From positions 14,049-78,048 of the forward strand of contig PCCP01000059.1 in the NCBI GenBank assembly GCA_002731775.1: 64,000 nucleotides of DNA, given 5' to 3'. This document shows, piece by piece, positions 53,863 to 63,902 of the stretch. The notes beneath the pieces were generated by a model that saw nothing but the letters and a program-made list of their open reading frames with translations, did no database searches and was not told the origin of the DNA. A program made the position numbers and the translations under genes. The first letter of the stretch is position 1; each line of letters starts with the position of its first letter. The DNA comes from Gammaproteobacteria bacterium. GTDB lineage: Bacteria > Pseudomonadota > Gammaproteobacteria > Pseudomonadales > Pseudohongiellaceae.

Positions 53863-55050
53863 TTAATTCGTGGTTGAATCCATGCGTTCGATAATCATGG
53901 CGTTTGCTGTACCACCGCCTTCGCAGATGGCGACCAGACCGTAGCGAGCCTGGCGCCGCTCCAATTCGTGCACCAGGGTAGTCATCAGTTTCGCCCCGGT
54001 TCCACCCAGCGGATGGCCCAGTGCCTGAGCACCACCATTGACATTTAACTTATTCATATCCGCTCCCAGGGCTTTGGCCCATGCCAGTGGCACCGAGCCA
54101 AACGCCTCATTGACCTCATACAGGTCTATGTCATCTATGCTCAGACCCGCTTTTTCGAGCACCTTGCGGGTGGCGGGAATTGGGCCTTCGAGCATGATAA
54201 CCGGGTCGGAACCCACCACGGCAAGCGCCTTAATCCTGGCACGCACTGGCAGATTATACCTGGCGATAGCATCTGCATTAGCGATCATCACCGCGGCGGC
54301 CCCATCACTGATCTGGCTGGCGGTGCCTGCAGTAATAACACCCCCTTCGCGCAATGTATTGAGTGACTGCATGCCCTCAAGCGAAGCTTCGGCTCTTATG
54401 CCTTCGTCTCTGTCGTGGATGTCTGCGCTGCCGTCTTCCAGTTTGATATTGAGCGGGACAATTTCTGCTGTAAAGTAGCCTTGATCGGTGGCCTCTGCGG
54501 CCCGTTGATGGCTCATCAGGCCAAACTCATCCAGCTCTTCTCGGGTGATGCCGTATTTTTCGGCCAATAATTCCGCGCCATCGAACTGACTGAACTGAAC
54601 ACCCGGGTACTGCATTTCCAGGCGTTCCCCCTTGGGTGTGCCGCGACCATGCTCCAGGCCATCACGGATGTTGGAGCCGATTTCGACAGTGCTCATGGCT
54701 TCGACGCCACCGCTGATGATGACATCCTGGGTGCCGGACATTACCGCCTGGGCACCAAACTGAATTGCCTGCAGCGACGAGCCGCACTGGCGATCGACGG
54801 TGGTACCCGGCACATCGGGATCGAGCTTGGAAGACAATGCAACCATGCAGCCCAGGTTCCCAGCCTGTGAACCAATCTGACTGACCACGCCAAAGATCAC
54901 ATCGTCGACACCGCCGGTAGGCACTCCGGTTCGGTCCACCAGTTCATCCACCACGATCGCACCCATATCGACCGGGTGAATCTGGCAGAGCCGTCCCTTT
55001 CTCCTGCCGGTGGCAGTTCGAACTGCTCCTACAATGTATGCATCAGTCAT
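53863..55050 (-). CDS. acetyl-CoA acyltransferase (thiolase)
   Basis: 395 residues from the ATG at 55050, which has AGGAGG upstream. Active-site features: TTVDRQCGSSLQAIQ with the nucleophilic Cys, NVNGGAQALGHPLGGTGAKL with the His, and LVAICEGGGTANAMI with the second Cys. It cleaves 3-ketoacyl-CoA to acetyl-CoA (or propionyl-CoA) and the shortened acyl-CoA, or makes acetoacetyl-CoA in the reverse direction. It starts 40 bases downstream of the HSD10-like SDR gene on the same strand, which points to one degradation operon. Chain-length preference is unknown. Confidence 0.95.
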   Translation of the reverse strand: MTDAYIVGAVRTATGRRKGRLCQIHPVDMGAIVVDELVDRTGVPTGGVDDVIFGVVSQIGSQAGNLGCMVALSSKLDPDVPGTTVDRQCGSSLQAIQFGAQAVMSGTQDVIISGGVEAMSTVEIGSNIRDGLEHGRGTPKGERLEMQYPGVQFSQFDGAELLAEKYGITREELDEFGLMSHQRAAEATDQGYFTAEIVPLNIKLEDGSADIHDRDEGIRAEASLEGMQSLNTLREGGVITAGTASQISDGAAAVMIANADAIARYNLPVRARIKALAVVGSDPVIMLEGPIPATRKVLEKAGLSIDDIDLYEVNEAFGSVPLAWAKALGADMNKLNVNGGAQALGHPLGGTGAKLMTTLVHELERRQARYGLVAICEGGGTANAMIIERMDSTTN

Positions 55051-55090
55051 CTGTTTTTCCTCCTTTGCCAATTCCTCAAAAGACTATTTT

Positions 55091-55858
55091 CTAAAGCGCC
55101 GGCATGCGGATGCCCGCATCCAGACGTATGGTTTCCCCGTTCAAATAACCGCATCGGACAATGTGTTCGACTTCCTCCGCAAACTCTACCGGATCTCCCA
55201 GGCGCTTGGGAAACTGGGTAATGGCAATCAGGGGATCGCGTATTTCAGCGGGGGCAGATGCGAGCATGGGTGTCTCGAACACCCCAGGCGCTATTGTCAT
55301 CACCCGCACGCCTCGTTTCGCCAGATCCCGGGCGATTGGCAGGGTCATCGCCACGATGCCTCCCTTGGATGCCGCATATCCCGCTTGTCCGGTCTGCCCA
55401 TCGAAGGCAGCAACGGATGCGACGTTGACGATAACGCCTCTCTCGCCATCGGTGGTTGTGGCCTCATTGACTTGCATCACTTCCGCGCAGAGACGTAGCA
55501 CGTTAAAGGTCCCAATCAGGTTAACGCGGATGATGTGCTCAAATTTTTCCAATGGCATCGGCCCATTTTTGCCCACTGTTCTAGCGGCGCCGCCGATGCC
55601 AGCCGAATTCACATTGATATGAATGCTGCCAAATTTGTTTTTCGCAGCAGCGATGGCAGCGGCCACAGCAACCTCATCGGCCACATCTCCGGCATGCCAG
55701 GCGGCTTGCTCTCCCAGGCCAGCGGCGGCGGCTTCCAGCGCCTCGGCATTCAAGTCATAGAGCATGACCGTAGCGCCTGCGGCGACGAATTTTTGTGCCG
55801 TTGCCAGGCCAAGTCCGGATGCCCCTCCGGTAATGAATGCTGTCTTATTCTTGATCTC
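55091..55858 (-). CDS. 3-hydroxyacyl-CoA dehydrogenase type SDR (HSD10-like)
   Basis: 255 residues from the ATG at 55858, where the cofactor motif soon follows ([18 protein letters not shown]). Asp in [10 protein letters not shown] favours NAD. Other motifs: [54 protein letters not shown] with Tyr-xxx-Lys, and [12 protein letters not shown]. This pattern is that of type II 3-hydroxyacyl-CoA dehydrogenases (HSD17B10-like), which oxidise 3-hydroxyacyl-CoA of branched chains and steroids. It is transcribed ahead of thiolase and acyl-CoA dehydrogenase and diverges from the racemase gene across about 210 bases. The enoyl-CoA hydratase step has no gene here. Confidence 0.92.
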   Translation of the reverse strand, partial: EIKNKTAFITGGASGLGLATAQKFVAAGATVMLYDLNAEALEAAAAGLGEQAAWHAGDVADEVAVAAAIAAAKNKFGSIHINVNSAGIGGAARTVGKNGPMPLEKFEHIIRVNLIGTFNVLRLCAEVMQVNEATTTDGERGVIVNVASVAAFDGQTGQAGYAASKGGIVAMTLPIARDLAKRGVRVMTIAPGVFETPMLASAPAEIRDPLIAITQFPKRLGDPVEFAEEVEHIVRCGYLNGETIRLDAGIRMPAL

Positions 55859-56071
55859 CATGGATCCGCCTTTATCTACTCGACTCAGGCGCAACAGCAT
55901 AAATCATCCCCCAAAAAAGTGAAACTGCTAATCGGCCAGGATCACCAGGTTAACTGTGCTTGGTCTGCACTACACTGTGCGCTCTTCAGGGCCAGGGTCT
56001 TTATTGTCATCAAGCTATCCCCTATCATTCATGGTCAAATCATGAGCCGGAAGGCAGAGGCAATAGACACG

Positions 56072-57199
56072 ATGGGACCACTTAAAGGTATTCGAGTCAT
56101 CGAAATGGCGGGCATCGGACCCGGACCATTCTGCGCAATGATGTTGTCAGACATGGGTGCCGAAGTCGTGCGTATCGATAGACTCAGTCATAAGGGCGCA
56201 GGCAGCCGTGCCAATATATTGAACCGGGGCCGGCGTTCCCTCGCTCTCGATCTAAAAACCCCGCAGGGCGTGGAAACCACGCTGGCACTTATCGACGAGG
56301 CAGATGTCCTCATCGAAGGTTTTCGACCCGGCGTTATGGAGCGCCTGGGGCTGGGACCGGAACCCTGTCTAGAGCGTAATCCGAAACTGGTTTACGGACG
56401 CATGACCGGTTGGGGACAGAGTGGACCCCTGGCACAGGCAGCCGGTCACGATATCAATTACATTTCAATAGCAGGTGCTCTCGGTGCCATGGGTTACGCC
56501 GATCGCCCCCCTGCTCCGCCCTTGAATCTGGTTGGCGATTTCGGCGGCGGTGCCATGTATCTGTTAAGCGGCGTGCTGGCTGCGCTGATAGAGAGAAGCA
56601 ACTCCGGCCAGGGGCAGGTCATCGACGCGGCGATGACCGATGGCACCGCAAGCCTGCTCAGTCCCTTTTTCGGTTTGATGGCTATGAATCTATGGACCAC
56701 GGACAGATCCAGTAACAAACTCGACGGTGGAGCTCACTACTACGGCAGCTACGAGTGTAGAGATGGCAAGCACATTTCAATAGGATCTATCGAGCCGCAG
56801 TTTTATGCGCTGTTGCTGGAAAAGTGCGAAATTACTGATGAATCTTTCTTGGCACAGCAGGATCAATCTGGCTGGCCGGACCTGAGAAACAAGCTGGAGA
56901 CCCTGTTCAAGACCAAGACTCGCGACGACTGGTGCGCCATCATGGAGGGCACGGATGTTTGCTTCGCCCCGGTGCTCAATCTGAAAGAGGCGAGCCATCA
57001 CCCGCACAACGAAGCCAGAGCCACCTATGTTGATTTCGAAGGCGTCACCCAACCGGCGCCCGCACCCCGTTTCAGTCGCACCCAGGGAGAAATACAATCG
57101 TCTGCGGCATTGGCAGGGGAACACTCGGAACAGGTATTAAGGGATTGGGGCCTCGACGAAACCCGGATTGACGAATTGAAAGTGGCAGCAGCGATCTAA
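56072..57199 (+). CDS. alpha-methylacyl-CoA racemase (CaiB/BaiF family)
   Basis: 375 residues from the ATG at 56072, chosen because relatives begin [20 protein letters not shown]; an ATG at 56042 and a frame open to 55535 are alternatives. Typical text: [63 protein letters not shown] with the catalytic His, and [13 protein letters not shown] with the catalytic Asp of AMACR. This group inverts the 2-methyl centre of branched acyl-CoA esters so that the (2S) form can enter beta-oxidation. It faces the thiolase/SDR operon divergently, supporting a branched-chain or sterol side-chain pathway. Confidence 0.93.
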   Translation: MGPLKGIRVIEMAGIGPGPFCAMMLSDMGAEVVRIDRLSHKGAGSRANILNRGRRSLALDLKTPQGVETTLALIDEADVLIEGFRPGVMERLGLGPEPCLERNPKLVYGRMTGWGQSGPLAQAAGHDINYISIAGALGAMGYADRPPAPPLNLVGDFGGGAMYLLSGVLAALIERSNSGQGQVIDAAMTDGTASLLSPFFGLMAMNLWTTDRSSNKLDGGAHYYGSYECRDGKHISIGSIEPQFYALLLEKCEITDESFLAQQDQSGWPDLRNKLETLFKTKTRDDWCAIMEGTDVCFAPVLNLKEASHHPHNEARATYVDFEGVTQPAPAPRFSRTQGEIQSSAALAGEHSEQVLRDWGLDETRIDELKVAAAI

Positions 57200-57463
57200 A
57201 GGGCTGTTAAAAAACCGTCTGCCAGGGAGCCTCTATATTGAAGCTGGCAGGTGATGCGCAGCTTGCAGGTGGATTGAAAAGGTGCGAGTCACCGTCGCCA
57301 CCAAGCCGGGAGGCATCTATCCCTAAATTGTGTCAATCTGTAGCATTGCTTTGGCAGATCGCAAACTTAATGGTAAATTTACCCCCGTTCGCGAGTTTAC
57401 TGGCGACTAATCGTCTATCGACCGTAGGCATTCAATAAAATTAGCAAGGTTACGGAGTGAGGG

Positions 57464-57727
57464 ATGCAAAAAGCAGTCGCTGTAATTTACTTGAGCATAC
57501 TACTGATTGGTTGTGAAAATACGTATGAGGACGATGGCATTCCCAGGATTCGGAATCAACGGGACGTGGATGCATACAACGCCACCGTGAGCTCCGAGGG
57601 TGAGAAACTGACTTGCCTGAGGGAAGTTGTAATCGGCACTAACTTTCGCGAATACGTCTGCATGACAGTCGCCCAGCGTGAGAGAAGGCGGCGGGAATCC
57701 CAGGCTGCGATAGAAATTTTGCGTTAG
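57464..57727 (+). CDS. small lipoprotein of unknown function
   Basis: 87 residues from an ATG with GGAGTGAGGG upstream. The N-terminus VAVIYLSILLIGC is a lipoprotein signal with lipobox Cys17. The mature part has a conserved-looking pair EKLTCLREVVIGTNFREYVC followed by MTVAQRERRRRESQ; the two Cys could form a disulfide. I know of no function, but similar short lipoproteins recur in gammaproteobacteria. It is a separate unit with 264 bases before and 200 bases after it. Confidence 0.75.
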   Translation: MQKAVAVIYLSILLIGCENTYEDDGIPRIRNQRDVDAYNATVSSEGEKLTCLREVVIGTNFREYVCMTVAQRERRRRESQAAIEILR

Positions 57728-57929
57728 GCAACAGGCGAACTTACTTAGTGGCTGATCGCTTTCACTAACCAGGGAGCCTCTGATTATCGATAAACTTGAT
57801 AATCGACAAAAAGACACAATATTGGCTTGTACAGGCACATTCAGCAGCAGTTCATGCAACTGGCATTAAGTTATAGGCTGTTGGGTGTAACAGCTAGTAT
57901 CGAATTCAGACTAACGGGCAGCTCTCATT

Positions 57930-58280
57930 ATGATAATGGTTCAAAGCACATTCCACCTGCGGGTCGAGTCAAAATCAAAAGCGATTGTCTTGATGAAAAA
58001 TATGGTGCGTCTATGCCGCCAGGAACACGGCTGTATCAGCTATGAGTATTTCGAAGGCATAAGCGATTCCAACCAGATCATTCTGCTGCAGGAATGGGAG
58101 AATGCCGATTGTTTGCAGGGGCATTACCAGACTGACCACATGGATGATTTCATGAGCAAGTTGGTTGCCTATCTCGAGCGCCCGATCCTCACTCGAAGTT
58201 ACTTTTCGCAGGAGGAGGAAGGTGCGCTTGCTTCTCCTATTAGCAACGATAAACCGAAGCCTGAGCAAACCGTCCATTAA
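57930..58280 (+). CDS. ABM-domain protein (quinol/antibiotic biosynthesis monooxygenase fold)
   Basis: 116 residues. The dimeric ferredoxin-like beta-alpha-beta fold is read from VQSTFHLRVESKSKAIVLMK, CRQEHGCISYEYFEGISDSN, IILLQEWENADCLQGHYQTD and HMDDFMSKLVAYLERPILTR. Such proteins include quinol monooxygenases (YgiN), haem-degrading enzymes and small polyketide oxygenases. No metal or haem ligand is obvious. The start is the first ATG of a close ATG pair; no strong ribosome site is seen. It is separate from its neighbours. Confidence 0.85.
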   Translation: MIMVQSTFHLRVESKSKAIVLMKNMVRLCRQEHGCISYEYFEGISDSNQIILLQEWENADCLQGHYQTDHMDDFMSKLVAYLERPILTRSYFSQEEEGALASPISNDKPKPEQTVH

Positions 58281-58432
58281 GCGACAATCCTTCATCTAGC
58301 TGCAGCCCTTCACTGAGCAGCAGCGCTTTTCCCACCGCAGTCCTCTACTAGGCACCTCTGACTAATGCAGTAATGCCTCAGCGGTGCCCTAGCATGCTAA
58401 AATCCGCCAGCTGAGCAGTTTGGAATCGGGTC

Positions 58433-59776
58433 ATGTTCTACATCCTCCAGGGTGATCAACAAGTATTATTGTCTCCCAGCGACAATCAACGCCTGTTACG
58501 TTGGCGCACTTCCACATTCTGGGTCATGCTTATCGGCTATGTCGGCTACTATCTCTGCCGCGGAAATCTGGCGGCAGCCTTTCCCCTGCTTGAGCAGGAA
58601 TTCGGTTTTTCCAACACCCAGTTAGGACTTATCGCGTCTCTGTCCGAGATGGCTTACGCTGCTGGAAAATTTATCAACGGACCCCTCGCCGATAGAATTG
58701 GAGGTCGCAAAATATTTCTTGTGGGGATGGCCGGGGCGATATTCTGGAATATTATTTTCGCGCTCTCCGCCAGTCTTTCTGTCTTTATCGTCGTCTGGTG
58801 TTTTTGTCGCTACTTCCTGTCGATGGGTTGGGGTGGCCTGACGAAAACCATCGGCAACTGGTATCCGGGTGAACGCAACGGCACCGTCATGGGCCTGATC
58901 AGTGTAAACTTCCAGTTTGGCGGGGTCGCAGCCACGCTGTTTGCAGGCTTCCTGGTCGCGCAGGGTGTGCCCTGGCAAGGCATCTTTATCTACCCGGCGA
59001 TGGTCCTTACCGTGATTCTGATCTGGTCCTATTTAGCTTCCCGTTCCAGACCCGCTTCTGTGATACCTGGCGCCCAGGTAAGCATCTCCGAAACCGCAAA
59101 GAAAGCGCTTGCCGACTACGGCGATGAGGAAAAACCCGCTGTTTTTACGATCCTGAAGACACTGCTTGGTCTGCCAATCTATCGGCAACTCGTGCTTTTC
59201 AGCTTTCTGACAACTTTGCTGCGTTCAGTATTTCTGTTTTGGACGCCCAAATTCCTTTTCGACATTGGACTCGGCGCCAGTACCGCGATCTTGCAGTCGG
59301 CCATATTCCCTCTGTTTGGCGTATTGGGTACGGTATTTATCGGTTGGTATACGGATCACCATGCGAAAAATGGAGACCGGGCGCGAATGATGTGGATCAT
59401 GTTGGCAGTATTGATCGGCTGCCTTTGGGCCATCTCGGTGTTGAGTGCCGCCGAGTTCCCAAATTTCAACCTGATCCTGTTCTTTCTTGGTGCCTGCGGA
59501 TTTTTTCTGCTGGGCCCCTACTCCATGAGCAGTGGCTGTCTGACACTGGATATAGCCGGCGCCAAGGGGGCCGGATCCTGTACCGGAATTCTGGATGGTA
59601 TGGGTTACATCGGCGGCGCCATAGCCGCCTTCGCAGCAGGCATCATGTCCGACTATCTAGGTTGGTCCCAGGTGTTCCTGGTACTGAGTGTCTTTGCCGC
59701 GGTTTCCTGTTTCAGCGCCTGGATCATGAGCCGGGGATTTCAAAAAATGGCAGCACAGAAGGCAAATAGGAATTAA
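58433..59776 (+). CDS. organophosphate:phosphate antiporter family (GlpT/UhpT-like) MFS transporter
   Basis: 447 residues with 12 membrane helices. OPA hallmarks: FWVMLIGYVGYYLCRGNLAA, SNTQLGLIASLSEMAYAAGKF, GPLADRIGGRKIF, and the central FLSMGWGGLTKTIGNWYPG that matches the GlpT/UhpT signature, with an Arg in helix 1 (YLCRGN) for phosphate binding. It should exchange a phosphorylated sugar or glycerol 3-phosphate for inorganic phosphate in the inner membrane. No kinase, two-component sensor or glp gene lies nearby, so the substrate is open. The ribosome site is weak. Confidence 0.92.
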   Translation: MFYILQGDQQVLLSPSDNQRLLRWRTSTFWVMLIGYVGYYLCRGNLAAAFPLLEQEFGFSNTQLGLIASLSEMAYAAGKFINGPLADRIGGRKIFLVGMAGAIFWNIIFALSASLSVFIVVWCFCRYFLSMGWGGLTKTIGNWYPGERNGTVMGLISVNFQFGGVAATLFAGFLVAQGVPWQGIFIYPAMVLTVILIWSYLASRSRPASVIPGAQVSISETAKKALADYGDEEKPAVFTILKTLLGLPIYRQLVLFSFLTTLLRSVFLFWTPKFLFDIGLGASTAILQSAIFPLFGVLGTVFIGWYTDHHAKNGDRARMMWIMLAVLIGCLWAISVLSAAEFPNFNLILFFLGACGFFLLGPYSMSSGCLTLDIAGAKGAGSCTGILDGMGYIGGAIAAFAAGIMSDYLGWSQVFLVLSVFAAVSCFSAWIMSRGFQKMAAQKANRN

Positions 59777-59808
59777 CTGCCCAAATACAAACCGGGCAAT
59801 CTTCCAGC

Positions 59809-61239
59809 TTATTTCCGCGTTAGCTTATCCGTTGTTAATTGACGATCGCATAAATCTGCTTTGTCGAAGCTGCCTGCATCGAGGCGCTTAAAATAGTCTC
59901 TGGCCACAGCCCTCACTTTCGGCGCCAGTATCAGGGTTGAGATCATGGTGGGAATGGCCATGATGGCGTAAACGCCATCAAACAGACTGATGACGGCGTC
60001 CATGGAGACCACCGCCCCCGCTGCGATCAACGCCATATAAGCCCACAGATAATATTTTTGTGCGGCTACTCCAAACAGGAAACCCATGCATTTACTGCCA
60101 TAGTACGAGTAGGTCAATACCGTCGTAGTGCTGAGCACGATAACCATTATTAACACCAGATAAGAACCAAAGCCGGGGAACACCTGCTCGTAGGCCTGGG
60201 ATGTCATGGTGACGCCGATAGCGTCCCCCTGCCACACATCGGTCACCAGGAGGGCCAGCGCCGTGCAGGTGCAGATAATGAGCGTATCGATGACTGGCCC
60301 GACCATCGCCACCAGACCTTCACGGGCCGGTTCGTTAGTCTTGGCGGCACCGTGTGCGAGAGACTCGGTGCCGAGACCGGCCTCGTTGGAAAAGACACCA
60401 CGTTGTACACCGATCAGAATGACCGCGCCGAGCACGCCACCAGAAACCGCTTCTCCAGAGAAAGCATCGGTAAAAATGAGGGCAAACATGGCAGGAATTT
60501 CGGTGATGTTATTCAGCAGCAGTACAGCGGTTATAACGAAGTAGAACACCACCATTGCTGGCACCAGCTTGCCGGCCACCGCCGACACCCGTTTTATCTT
60601 GCCCACCGCAATCGAAAATAATGCAACTGCAAGTATTACGCCCATGGCGAGATCGAAACCAAAATGATCTTCTGCGCTGGCAATTCCCGATGGGATCGCA
60701 ATGACGTCCCGCAATATTTGTACCAATTGGTTTATTTGAAACACTGGCAGAGTTCCAAACATGCCGGCTATAGCGAACAACCATGCCAATGGTAGCCAGT
60801 TTTTCCCCAGACCCTCACGGATCACGTACATGGGTCCACCCTGTAGCTGTCCGCTGTCATCAACACCCCGGTACATGATCGCCAATGAAGCAGTATAAAA
60901 CTTGGTAGAAATTCCCACGATGGCGGTGACCCACATCCAGAATACCGCGCCAGGACCGCCTACGGTAATAGCCACCGCCACGCCCGTAATATTGCCGAGC
61001 CCGATAGTACCGGCCAACGCAGTTGCGAGGGCGCGATAGTGGGTAATATCACCTGCGACGCCACTGGATTGCTCAGTGTATCTGCCACGCAGCAATGCCA
61101 TGCTATGGCCTATATAACGGAAGTGCTGCATCCTCGAATGGAACATGAAATATAAACCTCCACCCACCAACAGAACCACCATTGGCGGTCCCCACATAAA
61201 GTCGGCAAATGCAGCCAATGTAGTCTCAAGCTGGATCAT
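59809..61239 (-). CDS. AGCS-family sodium:alanine/glycine symporter
   Basis: 476 residues with about ten membrane helices. AGCS hallmarks: ATALAGTIGLGNITGVAVAI, the GGPGAVFWMWVTAIVG region, YRGVDDSGQLQGGPMYVIREG, and IGVQRGVFSNEAGLGTESL, the family signature. It takes up alanine or glycine with Na+ across the inner membrane. It converges with the OPA transporter gene, with 32 bases between stops. A small inverted pair (TGCCC and GGGCA, 59778-59798) lies there without a T-run. Together with the DPP-IV-like peptidase upstream it fits a peptide-feeding lifestyle. Confidence 0.94.
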   Translation of the reverse strand: MIQLETTLAAFADFMWGPPMVVLLVGGGLYFMFHSRMQHFRYIGHSMALLRGRYTEQSSGVAGDITHYRALATALAGTIGLGNITGVAVAITVGGPGAVFWMWVTAIVGISTKFYTASLAIMYRGVDDSGQLQGGPMYVIREGLGKNWLPLAWLFAIAGMFGTLPVFQINQLVQILRDVIAIPSGIASAEDHFGFDLAMGVILAVALFSIAVGKIKRVSAVAGKLVPAMVVFYFVITAVLLLNNITEIPAMFALIFTDAFSGEAVSGGVLGAVILIGVQRGVFSNEAGLGTESLAHGAAKTNEPAREGLVAMVGPVIDTLIICTCTALALLVTDVWQGDAIGVTMTSQAYEQVFPGFGSYLVLIMVIVLSTTTVLTYSYYGSKCMGFLFGVAAQKYYLWAYMALIAAGAVVSMDAVISLFDGVYAIMAIPTMISTLILAPKVRAVARDYFKRLDAGSFDKADLCDRQLTTDKLTRK

Positions 61240-61477
61240 GATGGACTCATAAAGTTGGCAACTCTGAAGTGCGCCGGAATAGATAAGTTAGTAAGCGCCA
61301 ACAGCAAACCCGTACATCTTGAAATTCGGGTGGTTCTGCTCATAACTTATTCCTCGCGCCTGATTGAGGCTTTTAAATAGCGCGTGGTTACGCCGCGAGC
61401 TAGCTTAGTGCAGCCATCCATGCCCTTGCAAGCCAGCACCTCATCTTTTCCCGGCTGCAGAAGTCCGATTTAGCGCA

Positions 61478-63856
61478 TTATCTTACGTTGTCGTTAAATC
61501 TGAACGCCGAGGGAGGTTCCACTCCCTTGAGATGTTCGACGAAATAATCCCAGCGTCGTTTCATAAAGTAGCGTCGATTGCCAAAGCCATGACTGGCGCT
61601 TGGTAATACCAGCAGATCGAAGTCCTTGTCTGCTTCGATCAGCGCCGCCACTACTAATAGTGTATTTGACGGATGCACATTAGTATCCATCATGCCGTGA
61701 GCGAGGAGTAATTTGCCCTGCAACTTATCCGCAAGCAACTGGTTGGCCTGACTGTCATAGTTGCTGGCGACGGCCTCAGAACTACCATCGCTATCCAGTG
61801 GATTGGTCTCGGGATAGGTTTCCAGTAGCCCGTGCCACTTTTCACCCCAGTCATCCTCGTAATTACGATTATCATGATTGCCGGCACCGGACACCGCCAC
61901 CTTGTAAAATTCCGGGTAACGCAGAATGCCTGCCGTGGAAGCAAAACCACCGCCGGAGTGGCCCCAAATACCAACGCGACCCAGATCCATCCACGGATTC
62001 TCCGCAGCCAACTGCCGAATGACCGCGACTTGGTCAGGCAGTCCGTTGTCACCCATATCACCATAGTAGGCATCATGAAATGCCTTGGAGCGACCCGGCG
62101 TTCCCATCGCATCGACTTCTACGACAATAAAACCCAGCTCAGCCAGGGCCTGCTTGTCGGCACGGGACGCCCGAAAAGAGCGGGTGCCCACGCTGCCGGT
62201 TTGTGGCCCGGGATAGAGGTAATTCAAAATCGGATAGGATTGACTGGCGTCGAAGTTAGACGGTTTATATAGCAAACCGTGCAGGTCGGACAATTGATCT
62301 CTCGCCTTCGCGGTGAATGGGATGGGAGCCACCCACCCCGAAGCTAACAGGCCACTGAGGTCCGTTTGTTCGAGAGATAGTGTGATTTCTCCAGCCCTGT
62401 TGCGAACCACTGCACGGGGCGCAAGCGTTGGTGCGGAATAAATATCGGTAAAATACTCCCCCGATTCAGACCAGCTAATCTCGTGATTGGCCGACTCAGG
62501 CGTCAGCAGTTGCAATCCGGTGCCGTCTAAATTGATACGGTAAAGATATCGGTAGTAAGGATCACCCGCCTCACGATTTGATGCCAGAAAATAGATCTGT
62601 TCATTTTCCAGATCCAGTTGCTGCACCTGCAGCACGCTCCAGTTTCCTGCGGTCAGTTGCCGTTTAAGCCGTCCGGTACGCAGATCCCGCAGGTAGAGAT
62701 GCCCCCAGTTGTCCTGCTCTGAAAACCAGAGGAACTCCATTCGTTCGGAAAACACATGCCAATTGACTCTATTGAGTCCGGATTCGTAATAGGTAGCTAC
62801 CTCTTCGCGGAAAACATCTCTGACTTCGCCAGTATAGGTGTCGGCCACCCGCAATCGGGCTACCTTGTGATCCCGCGACGAGGAGACAAAGGCCAGGCTC
62901 GCGCTGTCTTCACTCCATTCCACATCGAGGAACAAGCCACCACGCCCGGCGACATGATCGCTGATGGTAGACCTATGGGGGTCAGGTGGTATATTTAAGC
63001 GTACGATGTTCGAGTCTGAATCCGATTTGCCCCCCAGGTGAATCACCAATCGTTCGATCATGAAGATATGCTCATCGCCGGGTAACGGATACTTCCACGC
63101 GTCCAGTTCCAGGTGTCCGACCTCGGTGCTGTAAAGATACATTTCGCCGACGTTGCGGCCATCGTGACGAAAGGTAGCGATCTTACTGGAATCGGGAGAC
63201 CACAGCAGCACCGGCCCATCGTCTCTGATCCAGCCCGCGTTATTGGTGGCATAACCGTAGTTTTCTTCACCGTCGAAAGTAAGCTGGACCAACTCGTTGC
63301 TTACGGTATCCCGCAGCCAAAGATTGTGAGAATCGACGTAGGCTGCCTTGCTGCCATCGGGGGACAAATACTCATCACCGGAGAAATTATCGAGACGGAC
63401 AACTTCTCCACTAGACAGGTTTAGTAAAAATTGATCATCATCGAAATTGAATCTCAATTCTTCGCCAGTCGCACCGAGTTTCAGAGCAGACAATGACAAA
63501 TCATCGACATCGATTTCTTCATCGCCCAAATCTGCCAACACAGCCGCCACCGCTTTGGTATCGAATAACACGGACTTCTCGCCGCTGACAACATCGACGA
63601 TCATATACTCGGAGCCTTGCAAGGTGGAACGGCGATATATCAGCCGATCATCATCCTGCCAGTATTGCGCGAGAATATTGTTCCGCATTAACTTGGAGGT
63701 ATTAACAGCGAGAAATTGCTCGGCTCTTTCATAGTCTGCCAGGGTCACCGCTGCACTAGTGGATACTTCGACAGCGACAGGTTCCGGCGCACAGGCGGCG
63801 ATTGTTAACCCAGCGGTCAAGAGTGAAACGGCGGTCCTGAAACGGAGAGAGGGCAT
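61478..63856 (-). CDS. DPP-IV-like S9 peptidase, lipoprotein
   Basis: 792 residues from an ATG with GGAGC upstream. The signal ends in the lipobox LTIAAC (Cys22), so it is lipid-anchored, facing the periplasm or the outside. The N-terminal half is an eight-bladed beta-propeller (ESEYFT/DPP-IV N domain) with repeats like YLSPDGSKAAYVDSHNLWLR. The C-terminal peptidase domain has the Ser nucleophile in GIWGHSGGGFASTA, the Asp in HGMMDTNVHPSN and the His in LPSASHGFGNRRYF. It releases X-Pro or X-Ala dipeptides from oligopeptides. It is the only gene in its unit; 238 bases free of genes follow. Confidence 0.94.
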   Translation of the reverse strand: MPSLRFRTAVSLLTAGLTIAACAPEPVAVEVSTSAAVTLADYERAEQFLAVNTSKLMRNNILAQYWQDDDRLIYRRSTLQGSEYMIVDVVSGEKSVLFDTKAVAAVLADLGDEEIDVDDLSLSALKLGATGEELRFNFDDDQFLLNLSSGEVVRLDNFSGDEYLSPDGSKAAYVDSHNLWLRDTVSNELVQLTFDGEENYGYATNNAGWIRDDGPVLLWSPDSSKIATFRHDGRNVGEMYLYSTEVGHLELDAWKYPLPGDEHIFMIERLVIHLGGKSDSDSNIVRLNIPPDPHRSTISDHVAGRGGLFLDVEWSEDSASLAFVSSSRDHKVARLRVADTYTGEVRDVFREEVATYYESGLNRVNWHVFSERMEFLWFSEQDNWGHLYLRDLRTGRLKRQLTAGNWSVLQVQQLDLENEQIYFLASNREAGDPYYRYLYRINLDGTGLQLLTPESANHEISWSESGEYFTDIYSAPTLAPRAVVRNRAGEITLSLEQTDLSGLLASGWVAPIPFTAKARDQLSDLHGLLYKPSNFDASQSYPILNYLYPGPQTGSVGTRSFRASRADKQALAELGFIVVEVDAMGTPGRSKAFHDAYYGDMGDNGLPDQVAVIRQLAAENPWMDLGRVGIWGHSGGGFASTAGILRYPEFYKVAVSGAGNHDNRNYEDDWGEKWHGLLETYPETNPLDSDGSSEAVASNYDSQANQLLADKLQGKLLLAHGMMDTNVHPSNTLLVVAALIEADKDFDLLVLPSASHGFGNRRYFMKRRWDYFVEHLKGVEPPSAFRFNDNVR

Positions 63857-63902
63857 GTGTGCTCCGGCAAAAATTGATATCTAAAAGCAGAATCCTCGTC
63901 GA

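Noticed and set aside
61364-61382. Hairpin GCCT-GATTG-AGGC followed by TTTT
   Set aside because: The stem has only four pairs and no plus-strand gene ends before it.
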